Origin: CAVVZJ01 sp963752755
Lineage (GTDB): Bacteria > Planctomycetota > Planctomycetia > Isosphaerales > Isosphaeraceae
DNA length: 64,000 nucleotides
Direction of reading: 5' to 3'
Assembly: GCA_963752755.1 (NCBI GenBank)
Contig: CAVVZJ010000014.1
Coordinates: forward strand, 186,001 to 250,000
The translations under genes were made by a program, and so were the position numbers. Under the pieces are notes generated by a model. That model was not told where the DNA came from and ran no database searches. It saw nothing but the letters and a program-made list of their open reading frames with translations. Of the stretch, positions 17,651-26,164 are shown one piece after another; position 1 is the first letter of the stretch; every line of letters begins with the position of its first letter.

Positions 17651-18906
17651 CAGGGAAACGGCATCTTATCTCATGTCTTGAACAGGACTTTCTCCCGGTA
17701 CTCCTCACTCAAGGCACCCTTCAGCCGCTTGGTCCCGATCCCACGTCGGCACCCGCTCTCACGCTTCAGTAAACCAAGGGCGAACCGCCGGATCACACTC
17801 ACGTTCGCCGCCGCGTGGCCCGTTCGCACCCGAGACTCATCCTCCCGGAAGCTCACATCCAGTTGCCAATGCAGTTGATTCTCGATACTCCAATGGCCCC
17901 GCACGGCCTCGGCGAACTCCTTCGCCGACAACCCCCGGCTCAGGATGTAGTACCGCCCCTCCAGGCTGGTTCGCCCCCGGGAATCCGTTGGCTCCGAGAA
18001 CGTCACGCCCACGGCACACAGGTCCTGCCACAGGCCCTCCGGATCGACCCCCTCCGGGGCTGGGAAGACCGCAGAGGTGCGGACCTCCCGACGACCGTGC
18101 CCCTTCTCGTCGGTCCGATGCTCATCGATCCGCTCGGCATCCTGCTCCAGGCCCTCGTCGATGGCCTCGCGGACCTGAGCCTAGAGCGTCGGCTGGTTCT
18201 CCTTGACGGCCAACACGTCGTCGCCGCCGCGTTCCCGAACCTTCGCAGCGATCGCCTTCTGGCAGCCCATGGCGTCGATCGTCACCACCGCTCCGGAGAG
18301 TTCCAGCAACCCCAGTAACTCGGGGATCGCCGTGATCTCGTTGGACTTCTCGTCCACGACCACCTGGCCCAGCGACAGCTTGTTCTCGGTCGCCCAGGCC
18401 GAGACCATGTGGATCGCCGCCTTGCCGTCCTGCCGGTTGTAGGAGCCCCCCAAGGTCTTGCCGTCGATGGCGACCAACCGCTTGGCGGTGACCTCCTGCA
18501 CGGCCTGCATCCAACCCAACAGGGCCTTCTCGAAGGCCGCCGGGTCGAGCCGGGCCAGGACGCGGCGGATGGTGTCCTCGGAGGGGATGCCGGGGCTGAG
18601 GTCGAGGACGCGGGCCAGCCAGGTCCGGCGGTCGATGCCGAACTCGTGGATGGCGGCGAAGGAGTCGGCCCCGGAGAGGACGCCGCAGACGGCGATGAAG
18701 GCGATGTTGATCAGGGGGTGCTTGCGGGTCCGCTCGACGCGGGGATCGGTGAGGTCTCGGAAGTGGTCGTGGAAGGCGGCGGGTCCGTCGCTGGGCATGA
18801 TCGCGTCCATCGGGGTCGGGAGATGACACTCGTGGTGAGCCCCCGTTGTACGCCGACGAACTTCCTCCAAGCTACGTCAGATCGCTATCTTGATGCGGCG
18901 GCCCTG
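17651..18906 (-). mobile_element. ISAs1-family insertion sequence, about 1,256 bp
   Basis: The ends are imperfect inverted repeats beginning CAGGG on each strand (17651 on the left; the complement at 18906 on the right) with a shared GCATC block. It carries one transposase frame. The flanks do not show a matching 8-10 base duplication, and the right end interrupts a beta-propeller gene whose remainder is absent on the left, which suggests a deletion or recombination after insertion. Confidence 0.75.
17671..18810 (-). pseudogene. ISAs1-family transposase with in-frame TAG
   Basis: DDE transposase of about 379 codons from the ATG at 18810. The N-terminal region (FRDLTDPRVERTRKHPLINI) and LVAIDGKTLGGSYN, TIDAMGCQKAIA and VKENQPTL are hallmark blocks; the C-terminal part has RYYILSRGLSAKEFAEAVRGHWSIENQLHWQLDVSF. 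The frame is open throughout except for a single TAG at 18181-18183 just after VKENQPTL, where relatives usually have an aromatic residue. Either a nonsense mutation or a base error; otherwise the protein is complete. Confidence 0.85.
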
Positions 18907-19671
18907 CGTCCGGGCCGAAGGCGAGGCCCCTGGGGCGGTACAGCCCGCCGCCCGTGGCAAACGTGCCCAGCAATGCGCCAGTCGTCCCATCGAAGCGTAG
19001 GACCGAACTCCCGAAGTCCCCCGAGCTGACGTAGAGGTTGCCGTCCGGGCCGAACGTCAGACCGACGGGTTCGGAAACGGACGAGACGAACGTACCGATG
19101 AGTGCCCCGGTCGCCCCGTTGAATTCAAGGATATTGTCGCTGGTGGCACCGCCGACGTAGAGGTTGCCGTCCGGGCCGAAGGTGAAGTCGAACGGATTGA
19201 CCAGGCCACCGCCCGTGGCGAAGGTGTCGATGAAGGCGCCGGTCATCCCGTCGTAGCGGAGGATGCTGTTGGTGAACCAACTCGCGACATAGAGGTTGCC
19301 GTCCGGACCGAATCGCAGGCCCTGGCCACCGTCCAGGCCCCCGCTTCCGGCGGTGACGAAATCGCCCAGGATCGCCCCGGTCGTCCCGCTGAAGCGCTTC
19401 ACGCTATCGGTCTGGAAGGAGTCCACATACAGGTTGCCATCGGGACCGAAGGCCAGGCCCTCGGGGTCGTTGAGCCCGCCGCCCGAGGCGAAGATGGCCC
19501 CGGATTGCCCCGGAGCGGGCAGCGGCGCGCCGGTGGACTGGTCGTATCGCAGGACGCTGTTGTTGCCGAGACTGCCCACGAAGAGATCGGCTCGCACCGA
19601 CTCCCCGATCATGGGAACGGTGAGCATCGCCGCCAGCACCAAACGCCATCCGCATCGAAAGCTATGCATTA
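18907..19671 (-). pseudogene. secreted beta-propeller (NHL/SMP-30-like) protein, truncated by ISAs1
   Basis: From the ATG at 19671 there is a signal peptide (MHSFRCGWRLVLAAM to about residue 28), then repeats of about 42 residues, each with FGPDGNLYV preceded by a GLxF strand. At least five repeats are visible, as in NHL or SMP-30/gluconolactonase-type propellers of planctomycetes. The protein breaks off in the sixth repeat at GLAFGPD where the ISAs1 element begins. The start lies 22 bases from attC1, and the orientation matches the other array genes, so this was probably a cassette whose own attC site was lost. Confidence 0.75.
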
Positions 19672-19692
19672 TTTCTAGCTCCGGAGTTGGGG

Positions 19693-19793
19693 GCCTAACG
19701 ACCCAGCTCAGCGGACCGGCCCGCCGAGAGTGACTGTCATTGTACCGGAAGCCGCCGCGGCGGGCCGGGTCCGCTGCACGCGCGAGGTTAGGC
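19693..19793 (-). other. integron attC site 1
   Basis: GCCTAAC at 19693-19699 and GTTAGGC at 19787-19793 enclose imperfectly complementary arms (CAGCGGACCGG against CCGGGTCCGCTG). The arm on the high-coordinate side has one extra base, which identifies it as L'' and places R'' at high coordinates, so the site is read on the minus strand. The stop codon of the macro-domain gene (TAA, 19788-19790) lies inside R''. Confidence 0.9.
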
Positions 19794-20321
19794 GGTCGCC
19801 CCGAGGGCCGACAGGCGCTTGCGATAGAGTTCGGCATCCTCGTCCTCATAGCAGCAGAAGACGACCTCCCTGGGTAGCTCGTGCGACTCCAGCCATTCGC
19901 GGACTGCCTCGACGGCGACCTCGCAGGCCCGGTCCCTCGGATACTCGTACACGCCGGTGGCGATGCAGGGGAAGGCGACCGTCTCGATGCCGCGCTCGGC
20001 CGCCAGCGCCAACGACGCGCGATAGCAGGAGCGGAGCGTCTCGGCCTCACCGCATTGCCCACCCTCCCAGACCGGGCCGACGGTGTGGATGATGGACCGG
20101 GCGGGCAGGAGGTAGCCGCCGGTGATCTTGGCCTCGCCGGGATTGCAGACGCCGAGGGAGCGGCACTCCTCGAAGAGCCCCGGCCCGGCGGCGCGGTGGA
20201 CGGCGCCATCGACGCCGTGGCCGCCGCAGAGCGCCTCGTTGGCCGAGGTGACGACGGCCTCGACGGCGAGCGTGGTGATGTCGCCGACGACGAGCCGCAT
20301 GCGTTCCACAGCCGGCGACAT
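19788..20321 (-). CDS. macro-domain protein (ADP-ribose/O-acetyl-ADP-ribose hydrolase type)
   Basis: A cassette gene of 177 residues. MRLVVGDITTLAVEAVVTSANEALCGGHGVDGAVH contains the classic macro-domain ADP-ribose pocket (GDIT, NxAN-like SANEAL, GGxGVDGAVH). GYLLPARSIIHTVGP, then AFPCIATGVYEYPRDRA, complete the fold. The family removes acetyl or ADP-ribosyl groups from nucleotide or protein substrates. The start is 16 bases from attC2 and the stop is formed by attC1, the classic layout of a one-gene cassette. ATG at 20300 is an alternative start. Confidence 0.9.
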   Translation of the reverse strand: MSPAVERMRLVVGDITTLAVEAVVTSANEALCGGHGVDGAVHRAAGPGLFEECRSLGVCNPGEAKITGGYLLPARSIIHTVGPVWEGGQCGEAETLRSCYRASLALAAERGIETVAFPCIATGVYEYPRDRACEVAVEAVREWLESHELPREVVFCCYEDEDAELYRKRLSALGATA

Positions 20322-20336
20322 GGCGAATCCCCCGCC

Positions 20337-20433
20337 GCCTAACGACCAAGCTCAGCGGACCGGCCGCTTGAGCAACCTTCCGAACCACCAATCCACGTCC
20401 TGCGGCCGGGTCCGCTGCAGCGCGAGGTTAGGC
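20337..20433 (-). other. integron attC site 2
   Basis: GCCTAAC at 20337-20343 and GTTAGGC at 20427-20433, with CTCAGCGGACCGG against CCGGGTCCGCTGCAG as the arms, 97 bp in all. Same polarity as the others. The cassette ending here contains the beta-lactamase-like gene, with an ISAzo13 element between gene and site. Confidence 0.9.
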
Positions 20434-20544
20434 GGCGTCTCCTCCGGATCACCCAGCTTGCCGAGAGGAATCAGAATGTCCCATTCATATCCACAAACAT
20501 TAGCACTTATCGTCCGCCAGTTCCACCCCGCCTCAGCATGTGAG
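20434..20544 (-). other. cassette remainder between ISAzo13 copy A and attC2
   Basis: On the minus strand one frame stays open from the element edge through attC2 and reads AEAGWNWRTISANVCGYEWD, then PLGKLGDPEET. It looks protein-like and could be the C-terminus of a second cassette gene, but no start is visible. The edge next to the element (TAAC, then GCTGAGGCGG) resembles the R''/L'' half of an attC site. Confidence 0.35.
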
Positions 20545-20547
20545 TTA

Positions 20548-21872
20548 GGGCCCGGGCAAAAATAAAGTCGTCAACTTTTCCTTTACCGCAGGGCCGTGAT
20601 TGCTATGCTGTCGAGTCATGCAGGATGCAACTGTCATAGAACGGATCCGCCTCAAGTATCCCGCGCTGGACGCCGTGCTCGATGAGCGCTCGAGACGACA
20701 GTGGGCGGCGGCGGAAGCGCGGGACTACGGGTACGGAGGCGTGACGGCGGTCGCTACGGCCACGGGACTGGCGCGGGACACCATCCAGGCCGGGCTTCGA
20801 GAGCTGGAGTACCGCGGGAGCCACCCGGACGAACCCGTAACCGAGAGCTTGCGACGTGGTGGGGCGGGGCGCAGCGCCTGACGGAATCGGACCCGACGTT
20901 GGTCGCCACCTTGGAGGGGCTGCTGGAGCCGCGGACGCGGGGCGATCCGATGTCGCCCTTGCGTTGGACGTGCAAGAGCACGCGGCGGTTGGCGACGGAG
21001 TTGACCGGGCAGGGACACCGGGCCGGCTATCGCACGGTGGCGTGGCTGCTCCACGAGGCCGGCTAGAGCCTGCAAGCCAACCGTAAGACGCGCGAGGGCA
21101 ACCAACACCCCGACCGTAACGCCCAGTTCGAGTTCATCAACGCGCAGGCGGCGCGGTTCCAGAAGCGGCATCAGCCGGTGATCTCGGTGGACACGAAGAA
21201 GAAGGAGTTGGTGGGGGATTTCAAGAACGGCGGCCGTGAGTGGTGCCCCGAGGGCCAACCGGAGCCGGTGCGCGTCCACGACTTTCAGGACAAGGAACTG
21301 GGCAAGGCGATCCCCTACGGCGTCTACGACGTGACCAACAACCAGGGCTGGGTCAGCGTGGGGATCGACCATGACACCGCCTACTTCGCGGCCGCGAGCA
21401 TTCGCCGGTGGTGGCAAGAGATGGGGACCTCCCGCTTTCCCCACGCCACCGAGTTGTTCATCACCGCGGACGGCGGGGGGAGCAACGGGTACCGCACCCG
21501 CTTGTGGAAGGTCGCGTTGCAGGGTCTGGCCGACGCGATCGGCATGAAGCTGACGGTGAGCCACTTCCCGCCGGGCACGAGCCAGTGGAACAAGGTGGAG
21601 CACCGGCGGTTCAGCTTCATCACCCAGAACTGGCGCGGCAAGCCGTTGGTGAGTGTCCAGGTGATCGTCAACTTGATCGCCGCCACGCGAACCAAGAAGG
21701 GGCTCATCGTGAGAGCCGCGCTCGACGAAGGCAAGTACGAGACCGGCATCACTGTCACGGACGAGCACCTGGCCAAGGTGAACCTCAAGCCGGCTCAGTT
21801 CCACGGCGAATGGAACTACACCATCACTCCCCACTGCACAAAAAGTTGACGACTTTATTTTTGCCCGACCCC
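20548..21872 (+). mobile_element. ISAzo13-family element, copy A (1,325 bp)
   Basis: Ends are inverted repeats of at least 27 bp containing CGGGCAAAAATAAAGTCGTC on both sides, with outer bases GGGCCC on the left and the complement of GGGGT on the right. TTA is directly repeated at 20545-20547 and 21873-21875. The right-hand TTA supplies the stop codon of the beta-lactamase gene. Identical in all translated frames to copy B at 23184-24508, which is inverted. Confidence 0.85.
20618..21849 (+). pseudogene. ISAzo13 transposase, copy A (frameshift plus in-frame TAG)
   Basis: A transposase of about 410 codons from the ATG at 20618 (MQDATVIERIRLKYPALDAV, the family start with an N-terminal helix-turn-helix). 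The frame changes near 20860, an in-frame TAG at 21064-21066 follows LLHEAG, and the catalytic half then runs from SLQANRKTREGNQHPDRNAQ to 21849. Blocks visible include VISVDTKKKELVG, DHDTAYFAAASIRRWW, FITADGGGSNGYR and HFPPGTSQWNKVEHRRFS, giving the DDE residues. As written it cannot make a full protein. Copy B carries the same two lesions. Confidence 0.85.
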
Positions 21873-23010
21873 TTAGCGATTCACGATCTCGGACACCCGC
21901 TCAGCCACGCCGGTGCGATGGTCCCGCCCCCCGGCGCCATCTTGTTCATCACGTAGGCAAAGGTGATGCGGCGATCCACGTCGATAATCACCGCCGAGCC
22001 GCCCGTGCCGCCCCAGCCACACACCCGGCCTTCCGGGAACAGGCCATAACCGACGCCGAACTTGAACCGTATGCCGATCACGAGGTCGATCCCGTCGCTT
22101 TGCACTTCGAAGATCCGGTCGATCGTCTGCGGCGAGAGGAGCCGGACGCCATCGAACTCGCCGCCGCAGGCCACCGCCGACTGGAGGCGCACCGCCGAGC
22201 GGGCATTGCCGTGGCCGTTGGCCGCGCCGATGTCGCGCACCGCCAGCCTTCGGTCCAACTGTATTCCGGCCCGGGCATGGTCGGGTTGGTCCAGGTCTTG
22301 AACGCCACGCTGCTGGGGTCGAGCTGCGTCGGGTCGAACGGCGGCGAGCCGACCGGGATAGGCGGCGGCACCACGTTGGTGACGCGATGGAACTCCGAGC
22401 GCGGCAGGCCGATGTGGAAGTCGGCGTCCAGCGGCCCCGCGATGTGCGCGGCAATGAACTCACCGAGGCGCTGGCCGGTGATGCGCCGGATCACTTCGCC
22501 GATCAGATGGCCGTAGTTCATCATGTGGTAGCCCGAGGCCGTCCCGGGTTCCCACCAAGGTGCCTGCGTGGCCAGCAGGGCGGTCGACTTGTCCCAGTCG
22601 TACAGATCCTCGAGGGTGTTTGGCTGCTCCCAGCCCGAGACGCCCGAGGTGTGCGACAGGAGGTGGCGAACCTTGATCCCTGCCTTGCCGTTGGCCGCGA
22701 ACTCGGGCCAGTACTTGGCGACAGGCGCGTCGAGGTCAAGTTCGCCGCGATCGACCAGCACGAGCGCGGCAAGGGCGGTCATCGTCTTGGTGGTGGAGAA
22801 GACATTGGCGATAGTGTTCTCGGTCCACGGCACGGTGCGGGCCTCGTCGGCCCAACCGCCCCACAGGTCGACCACCATCTCGCCGTCGATGTTGACGGCG
22901 AGCGAGGCGCCGAGGTCTTCCCCCGACTCAAGCTTGGCGGCGAACAGCTCACGCAGGGGGTCGAAGCGGGCGCTGCACGTGCCGCCTAGGACCGTCGGGT
23001 GATCGCTCAT
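21873..23010 (-). CDS. class C beta-lactamase-like serine hydrolase (cassette gene, frameshifted)
   Basis: A penicillin-binding-protein-fold hydrolase of the EstB/class C type, about 380 codons from the ATG at 23010. The nucleophile motif is STTK in NVFSTTKTMTALAALVL. KVRHLLSHTSGVSGWEQP and the C-terminal FKFGVGYGLFPEGRVCGWGG, DRRITFAYVMNKM are characteristic blocks. The frame changes near 22258 and again near 21915. More likely an esterase or peptidase than a drug-resistance enzyme: there is no signal peptide, and the second motif reads YHM rather than the canonical YxN. It is a cassette gene: its start lies 75 bases from attC3, and attC2 is the site it would carry. Confidence 0.8.
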
Positions 23011-23084
23011 GAGGCCTCCGTTCAGGAGTTGCCGCGGAAGCCGACGCCGATGCGGTGCCCCGGGTAGTCGCTGACCGATCCGCC

Positions 23085-23183
23085 GCCTAACGACCAAGCT
23101 CAGCGGACCCGGCCGCCGAGCAACCGCCCCGATATTACCAGAAACCTCCCGCGGCGGCCGGGGTCCGCTGCAGCGCGAGGTTA
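23085..23183 (-). other. integron attC site 3, R'' abutted by an IS
   Basis: GCCTAAC at 23085-23091, arms as in the other sites, and GTTAG at the far end, where the sequence passes directly into ISAzo13 copy B instead of finishing GGC. The element therefore sits at the R'' end of the site. Confidence 0.85.
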
Positions 23184-24508
23184 GTGTCCGGGCAAAAATA
23201 AAGTCGTCAACTTTTTGTGCAGTGGGGAGTGATGGTGTAGTTCCATTCGCCGTGGAACTGAGCCGGCTTGAGGTTCACCTTGGCCAGGTGCTCGTCCGTG
23301 ACAGTGATGCCGGTCTCGTACTTGCCTTCGTCGAGCGCGGCTCTCACGATGAGCCCCTTCTTGGTTCGCGTGGCGGCGATCAAGTTGACGATCACCTGGA
23401 CACTCACCAACGGCTTGCCGCGCCAGTTCTGGGTGATGAAGCTGAACCGCCGGTGCTCCACCTTGTTCCACTGGCTCGTGCCCGGCGGGAAGTGGCTCAC
23501 CGTCAGCTTCATGCCGATCGCGTCGGCCAGACCCTGCAACGCGACCTTCCACAAGCGGGTGCGGTACCCGTTGCTCCCCCCGCCGTCCGCGGTGATGAAC
23601 AACTCGGTGGCGTGGGGAAAGCGGGAGGTCCCCATCTCTTGCCACCACCGGCGAATGCTCGCGGCCGCGAAGTAGGCGGTGTCATGGTCGATCCCCACGC
23701 TGACCCAGCCCTGGTTGTTGGTCACGTCGTAGACGCCGTAGGGGATCGCCTTGCCCAGTTCCTTGTCCTGAAAGTCGTGGACGCGCACCGGCTCCGGTTG
23801 GCCCTCGGGGCACCACTCACGGCCGCCGTTCTTGAAATCCCCCACCAACTCCTTCTTCTTCGTGTCCACCGAGATCACCGGCTGATGCCGCTTCTGGAAC
23901 CGCGCCGCCTGCGCGTTGATGAACTCGAACTGGGCGTTACGGTCGGGGTGTTGGTTGCCCTCGCGCGTCTTACGGTTGGCTTGCAGGCTCTAGCCGGCCT
24001 CGTGGAGCAGCCACGCCACCGTGCGATAGCCGGCCCGGTGTCCCTGCCCGGTCAACTCCGTCGCCAACCGCCGCGTGCTCTTGCACGTCCAACGCAAGGG
24101 CGACATCGGATCGCCCCGCGTCCGCGGCTCCAGCAGCCCCTCCAAGGTGGCGACCAACGTCGGGTCCGATTCCGTCAGGCGCTGCGCCCCGCCCCACCAC
24201 GTCGCAAGCTCTCGGTTACGGGTTCGTCCGGGTGGCTCCCGCGGTACTCCAGCTCTCGAAGCCCGGCCTGGATGGTGTCCCGCGCCAGTCCCGTGGCCGT
24301 AGCGACCGCCGTCACGCCTCCGTACCCGTAGTCCCGCGCTTCCGCCGCCGCCCACTGTCGTCTCGAGCGCTCATCGAGCACGGCGTCCAGCGCGGGATAC
24401 TTGAGGCGGATCCGTTCTATGACAGTTGCATCCTGCATGACTCGACAGCATAGCAATCACGGCCCTGCGGTAAAGGAAAAGTTGACGACTTTATTTTTGC
24501 CCGGGCCC
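23184..24508 (-). mobile_element. ISAzo13-family element, copy B (1,325 bp), inverted relative to copy A
   Basis: Same length and same translated frames as copy A. The flanks on the plus strand are TTA on the left and TAA on the right, so no direct duplication is visible. The left flank is attC3; the right flank (CCCTAACCCGAACTCAGC, 24506-24523) looks like another attC end. Confidence 0.85.
23207..24438 (-). pseudogene. ISAzo13 transposase, copy B (same frameshift and TAG as copy A)
   Basis: Mirror image of the transposase in copy A, starting at the ATG at 24438 and ending at 23207. The frame change between the two N-terminal parts and the in-frame TAG after LLHEAG are at equivalent positions. 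Two elements sharing two inactivating differences implies that one copy arose from the other after they appeared, with transposase supplied in trans, or that the consensus of both copies was built from shared reads. Confidence 0.85.
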
Positions 24509-24535
24509 TAACCCGAACTCAGCCTCTGAACAGGC
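24509..24535 (-). other. attC-like half site next to ISAzo13 copy B
   Basis: TAACCCGAACTCAGC matches the low-coordinate half of the complete sites (TAAC, six to seven bases, CTCAGCG). The complementary half is missing. Confidence 0.4.
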
Positions 24536-24664
24536 GTATTGCAACACGTCCATTTGTCCGTATCATCTCGAACAATTCTGAATCCTACCCATCTCCAACG
24601 CAGGCCACAAGGCTTGGCTCGGGATTATACGGACTCCGGCGGGTGGCCGTGGTCCGGCCTCGGT

Positions 24665-24738
24665 GGGTGGCTGTGGTCCGTCCTCGGACCACGGTCCTTC
24701 CCAAATCGCCGTGGTCCGAGGACGGACCACAGCCACCC
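24665..24738. repeat. perfect 30-bp inverted repeat
   Basis: Arms 24665-24694 and 24709-24738 are exact reverse complements around a 14-base loop. Each arm itself contains a shorter palindrome (GTGGTCCG and CGGACCAC around TCCT or AGGA), so the region could adopt a cruciform or a multi-branched RNA. Lies between the 103-residue cassette gene and ISAzo13 copy B. Confidence 0.8.
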
Positions 24739-24746
24739 GCCCGATC

Positions 24747-24822
24747 GGGTGCCACTGGCGGCTTGCTCGCCAGTGTCTTCATACCGCCCGGAGCACTGGC
24801 GGGCAAGCCGCCAGTGGCACCC
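24747..24822. repeat. 29-bp inverted repeat (one mismatch), planctomycete hairpin type
   Basis: Arms 24747-24775 and 24794-24822 pair except for one base; the arm core is GCCACTGGCGGCTTGC. A degenerate relative lies at 26165-26226 in a different cassette. The CCTACCAGTGCTACCCG sequence just to the right recurs near 27100. Confidence 0.8.
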
Positions 24823-24843
24823 AGAAACGGCCTCCTACCAGTG

Positions 24844-25155
24844 CTACCCGCCGGCGGTGTTCTTCGCCGAACGTATCCTGTGCAAGCCGCGTAGGAACAG
24901 GTATATGTTCCCGGCGAGCATCAAGACGCAGAGCCCGCCGACAGCCCGTCTGCCCCACGGCAGTGCAAAGTAGTCGATGAGAGCCGCCCCACCAAAGAAC
25001 GCGGCCGGGAAGACGATTAGCTCGGGAAGGAAGCTGAATCCAGCGCCCTCCGGTCGCTTCCCGTCGAGAACGTCTGCGGAGACGGTGGCAGCGCTTGCGA
25101 GCGGGTAAGACAGCCACGCGAGTCCGATGAGGATGAGCAGGGTCCAGAGGCTCAA
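24844..25155 (-). CDS. small membrane protein, 103 residues (cassette gene)
   Basis: Three hydrophobic segments: MSLWTLLILIGLAWLSYPLA, FLPELIVFPAAFFGGAALID and AVGGLCVLMLAGNIYLFLRG. No family recognised. The start is 10 bases from attC4 and the stop falls at the edge of the hairpin repeats, beyond which come ISAzo13 copy B and attC3. The original cassette was therefore probably this gene plus attC3. Confidence 0.65.
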   Translation of the reverse strand: MSLWTLLILIGLAWLSYPLASAATVSADVLDGKRPEGAGFSFLPELIVFPAAFFGGAALIDYFALPWGRRAVGGLCVLMLAGNIYLFLRGLHRIRSAKNTAGG

Positions 25156-25165
25156 GGACGTAGCC

Positions 25166-25264
25166 GCCTAACAAATTAGCTCAGCGGACCGGCCACACAC
25201 CGGGACGCTCCGCACGATCATAACACGCCCGCGTGGCCGGGTCCGCTGCAGCGCGAGGTTAGGC
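25166..25264 (-). other. integron attC site 4
   Basis: GCCTAAC at 25166-25172, GTTAGGC at 25258-25264, arms CTCAGCGGACCGG and CCGGGTCCGCTGCAG. The six bases after TAAC differ from the other sites (AAATTA), so this site has diverged slightly. Confidence 0.9.
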
Positions 25265-25511
25265 GGCGCCGCCAGAGGGACTCGGCCGCCAGGACGCCGA
25301 GAACCGCCCCCAGCGGCGCGGCGACCGGGATGCCGATGTGCGAGGCGATGTCTATCGATCGGCTGGGGACGGCCTTGCCGCGGCGGAAGGGCTGCTCGTC
25401 TCGCGCGGCGGCGAAGCCGAGCCCGACGGCGATCGCGAAGATCGTGGCGAGGATTCCCCCGACGGCGATGCCCCGAAGCCAGTACGACGCGCGGCCGGTG
25501 GCGAGTGTCAT
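25218..25511 (-). CDS. small membrane protein reading into attC4 (cassette gene)
   Basis: About 97 residues from the ATG at 25511; the longer frame would start inside attC5 and is unlikely. Two hydrophobic segments (GIAVGGILATIFAIAVGLGFAAA within the first, and IPVAAPLGAVLGVLAAESL). The frame has no stop before attC4, so the final RRLTSRCSGPG is encoded by the recombination site itself, ending at 25218. No family recognised. Confidence 0.6.
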   Translation of the reverse strand: MTLATGRASYWLRGIAVGGILATIFAIAVGLGFAAARDEQPFRRGKAVPSRSIDIASHIGIPVAAPLGAVLGVLAAESLWRRRLTSRCSGPGHAGVL

Positions 25512-25522
25512 CGGGTTGAGCC

Positions 25523-25622
25523 GCCTAACGCCCAAGCTCAGCGGACCCGCACCGCCGAGTGAGCGATGATACCACGAGAGGTGCCGCGGCGGTGCGGGGT
25601 CCGCTGCAGCGCGAGGTTAGGC
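25523..25622 (-). other. integron attC site 5
   Basis: GCCTAAC at 25523-25529 and GTTAGGC at 25616-25622; arms CTCAGCGGACCCGC and GCGGGGTCCGCTGCAG; 100 bp; same polarity as the others. Confidence 0.9.
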
Positions 25623-25629
25623 GTCTTGG

Positions 25630-26088
25630 CTACCCGCCCCGCTGCTGGAGCCACTCGTGGTAGTGCTCCCGGCCACCCGGCGCGCCCTGGAACGGGAGGT
25701 CGCCGGGGAACTCGGCGCAGACCTCACACCGCTCGGGCACGTGCCCGGAGTAGTGCGCGAACTGGGTGAGCGTCACCATCAGCACGTCTGTGAGGCTGGA
25801 CTCCCAGCCGAGGTGCTGGAGGTGCCAGCAGTAGTGCCGCACCTCCATCGCCACCGGCCCCGCCCCGGCCCGCAACTCGGCGAACAACTCGCGGCCAAGC
25901 GCCCGAACTCGCGGCAGCTTCGCCTCGCGGGCGGCGAGATCGTACTTCAGCTCCTCGATGATCGGCTCGAACGGCACCACGGCAGCCGACGGATTTGTCC
26001 GCGCGGCCAGCAGGGCATCCCGGGCCGTGGCCAACTGCGTTACGAAGGCGTCGCGGGGCTGCCGCCAGTCCGCAAGATCGCCGCTCAT
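25630..26088 (-). CDS. soluble protein of unknown function, 152 residues (cassette gene)
   Basis: From MSGDLADWRQPRDAFVTQLA to GGREHYHEWLQQRGG. Contains EVRHYCWHLQHLGW and ERCEVCAEFPGDL, so it has several Cys and His residues that could bind metal, but no family recognised. The start lies 13 bases from attC6 and the TAG stop is 8 bases from attC5, the compact layout of a single-gene cassette. Confidence 0.65.
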   Translation of the reverse strand: MSGDLADWRQPRDAFVTQLATARDALLAARTNPSAAVVPFEPIIEELKYDLAAREAKLPRVRALGRELFAELRAGAGPVAMEVRHYCWHLQHLGWESSLTDVLMVTLTQFAHYSGHVPERCEVCAEFPGDLPFQGAPGGREHYHEWLQQRGG

Positions 26089-26100
26089 CGCGCCTCCGCC

Positions 26101-26160
26101 GCCTAACGACCAAGCTCAGCGGACCGGCCCGACGAGTGAAACCGTTGACTGACCCGCAAG
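26101..26160 (-). other. half attC site 6, truncated
   Basis: GCCTAAC at 26101-26107 followed by GACCAAGCTCAGCGGACCGG exactly as in other sites, then about 30 bases of the loop. The complementary half and GTTAGGC are missing; a hairpin repeat begins at about 26165 instead. Confidence 0.75.
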
Positions 26161-26164
26161 CGGT

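Noticed and set aside
20548..24508. A classic composite transposon carrying beta-lactamase
   Set aside because: The two elements are inverted and identical, but the outer flanks show no shared target duplication, and the inner gene is part of the cassette array, so independent insertions or later duplication explain it better.
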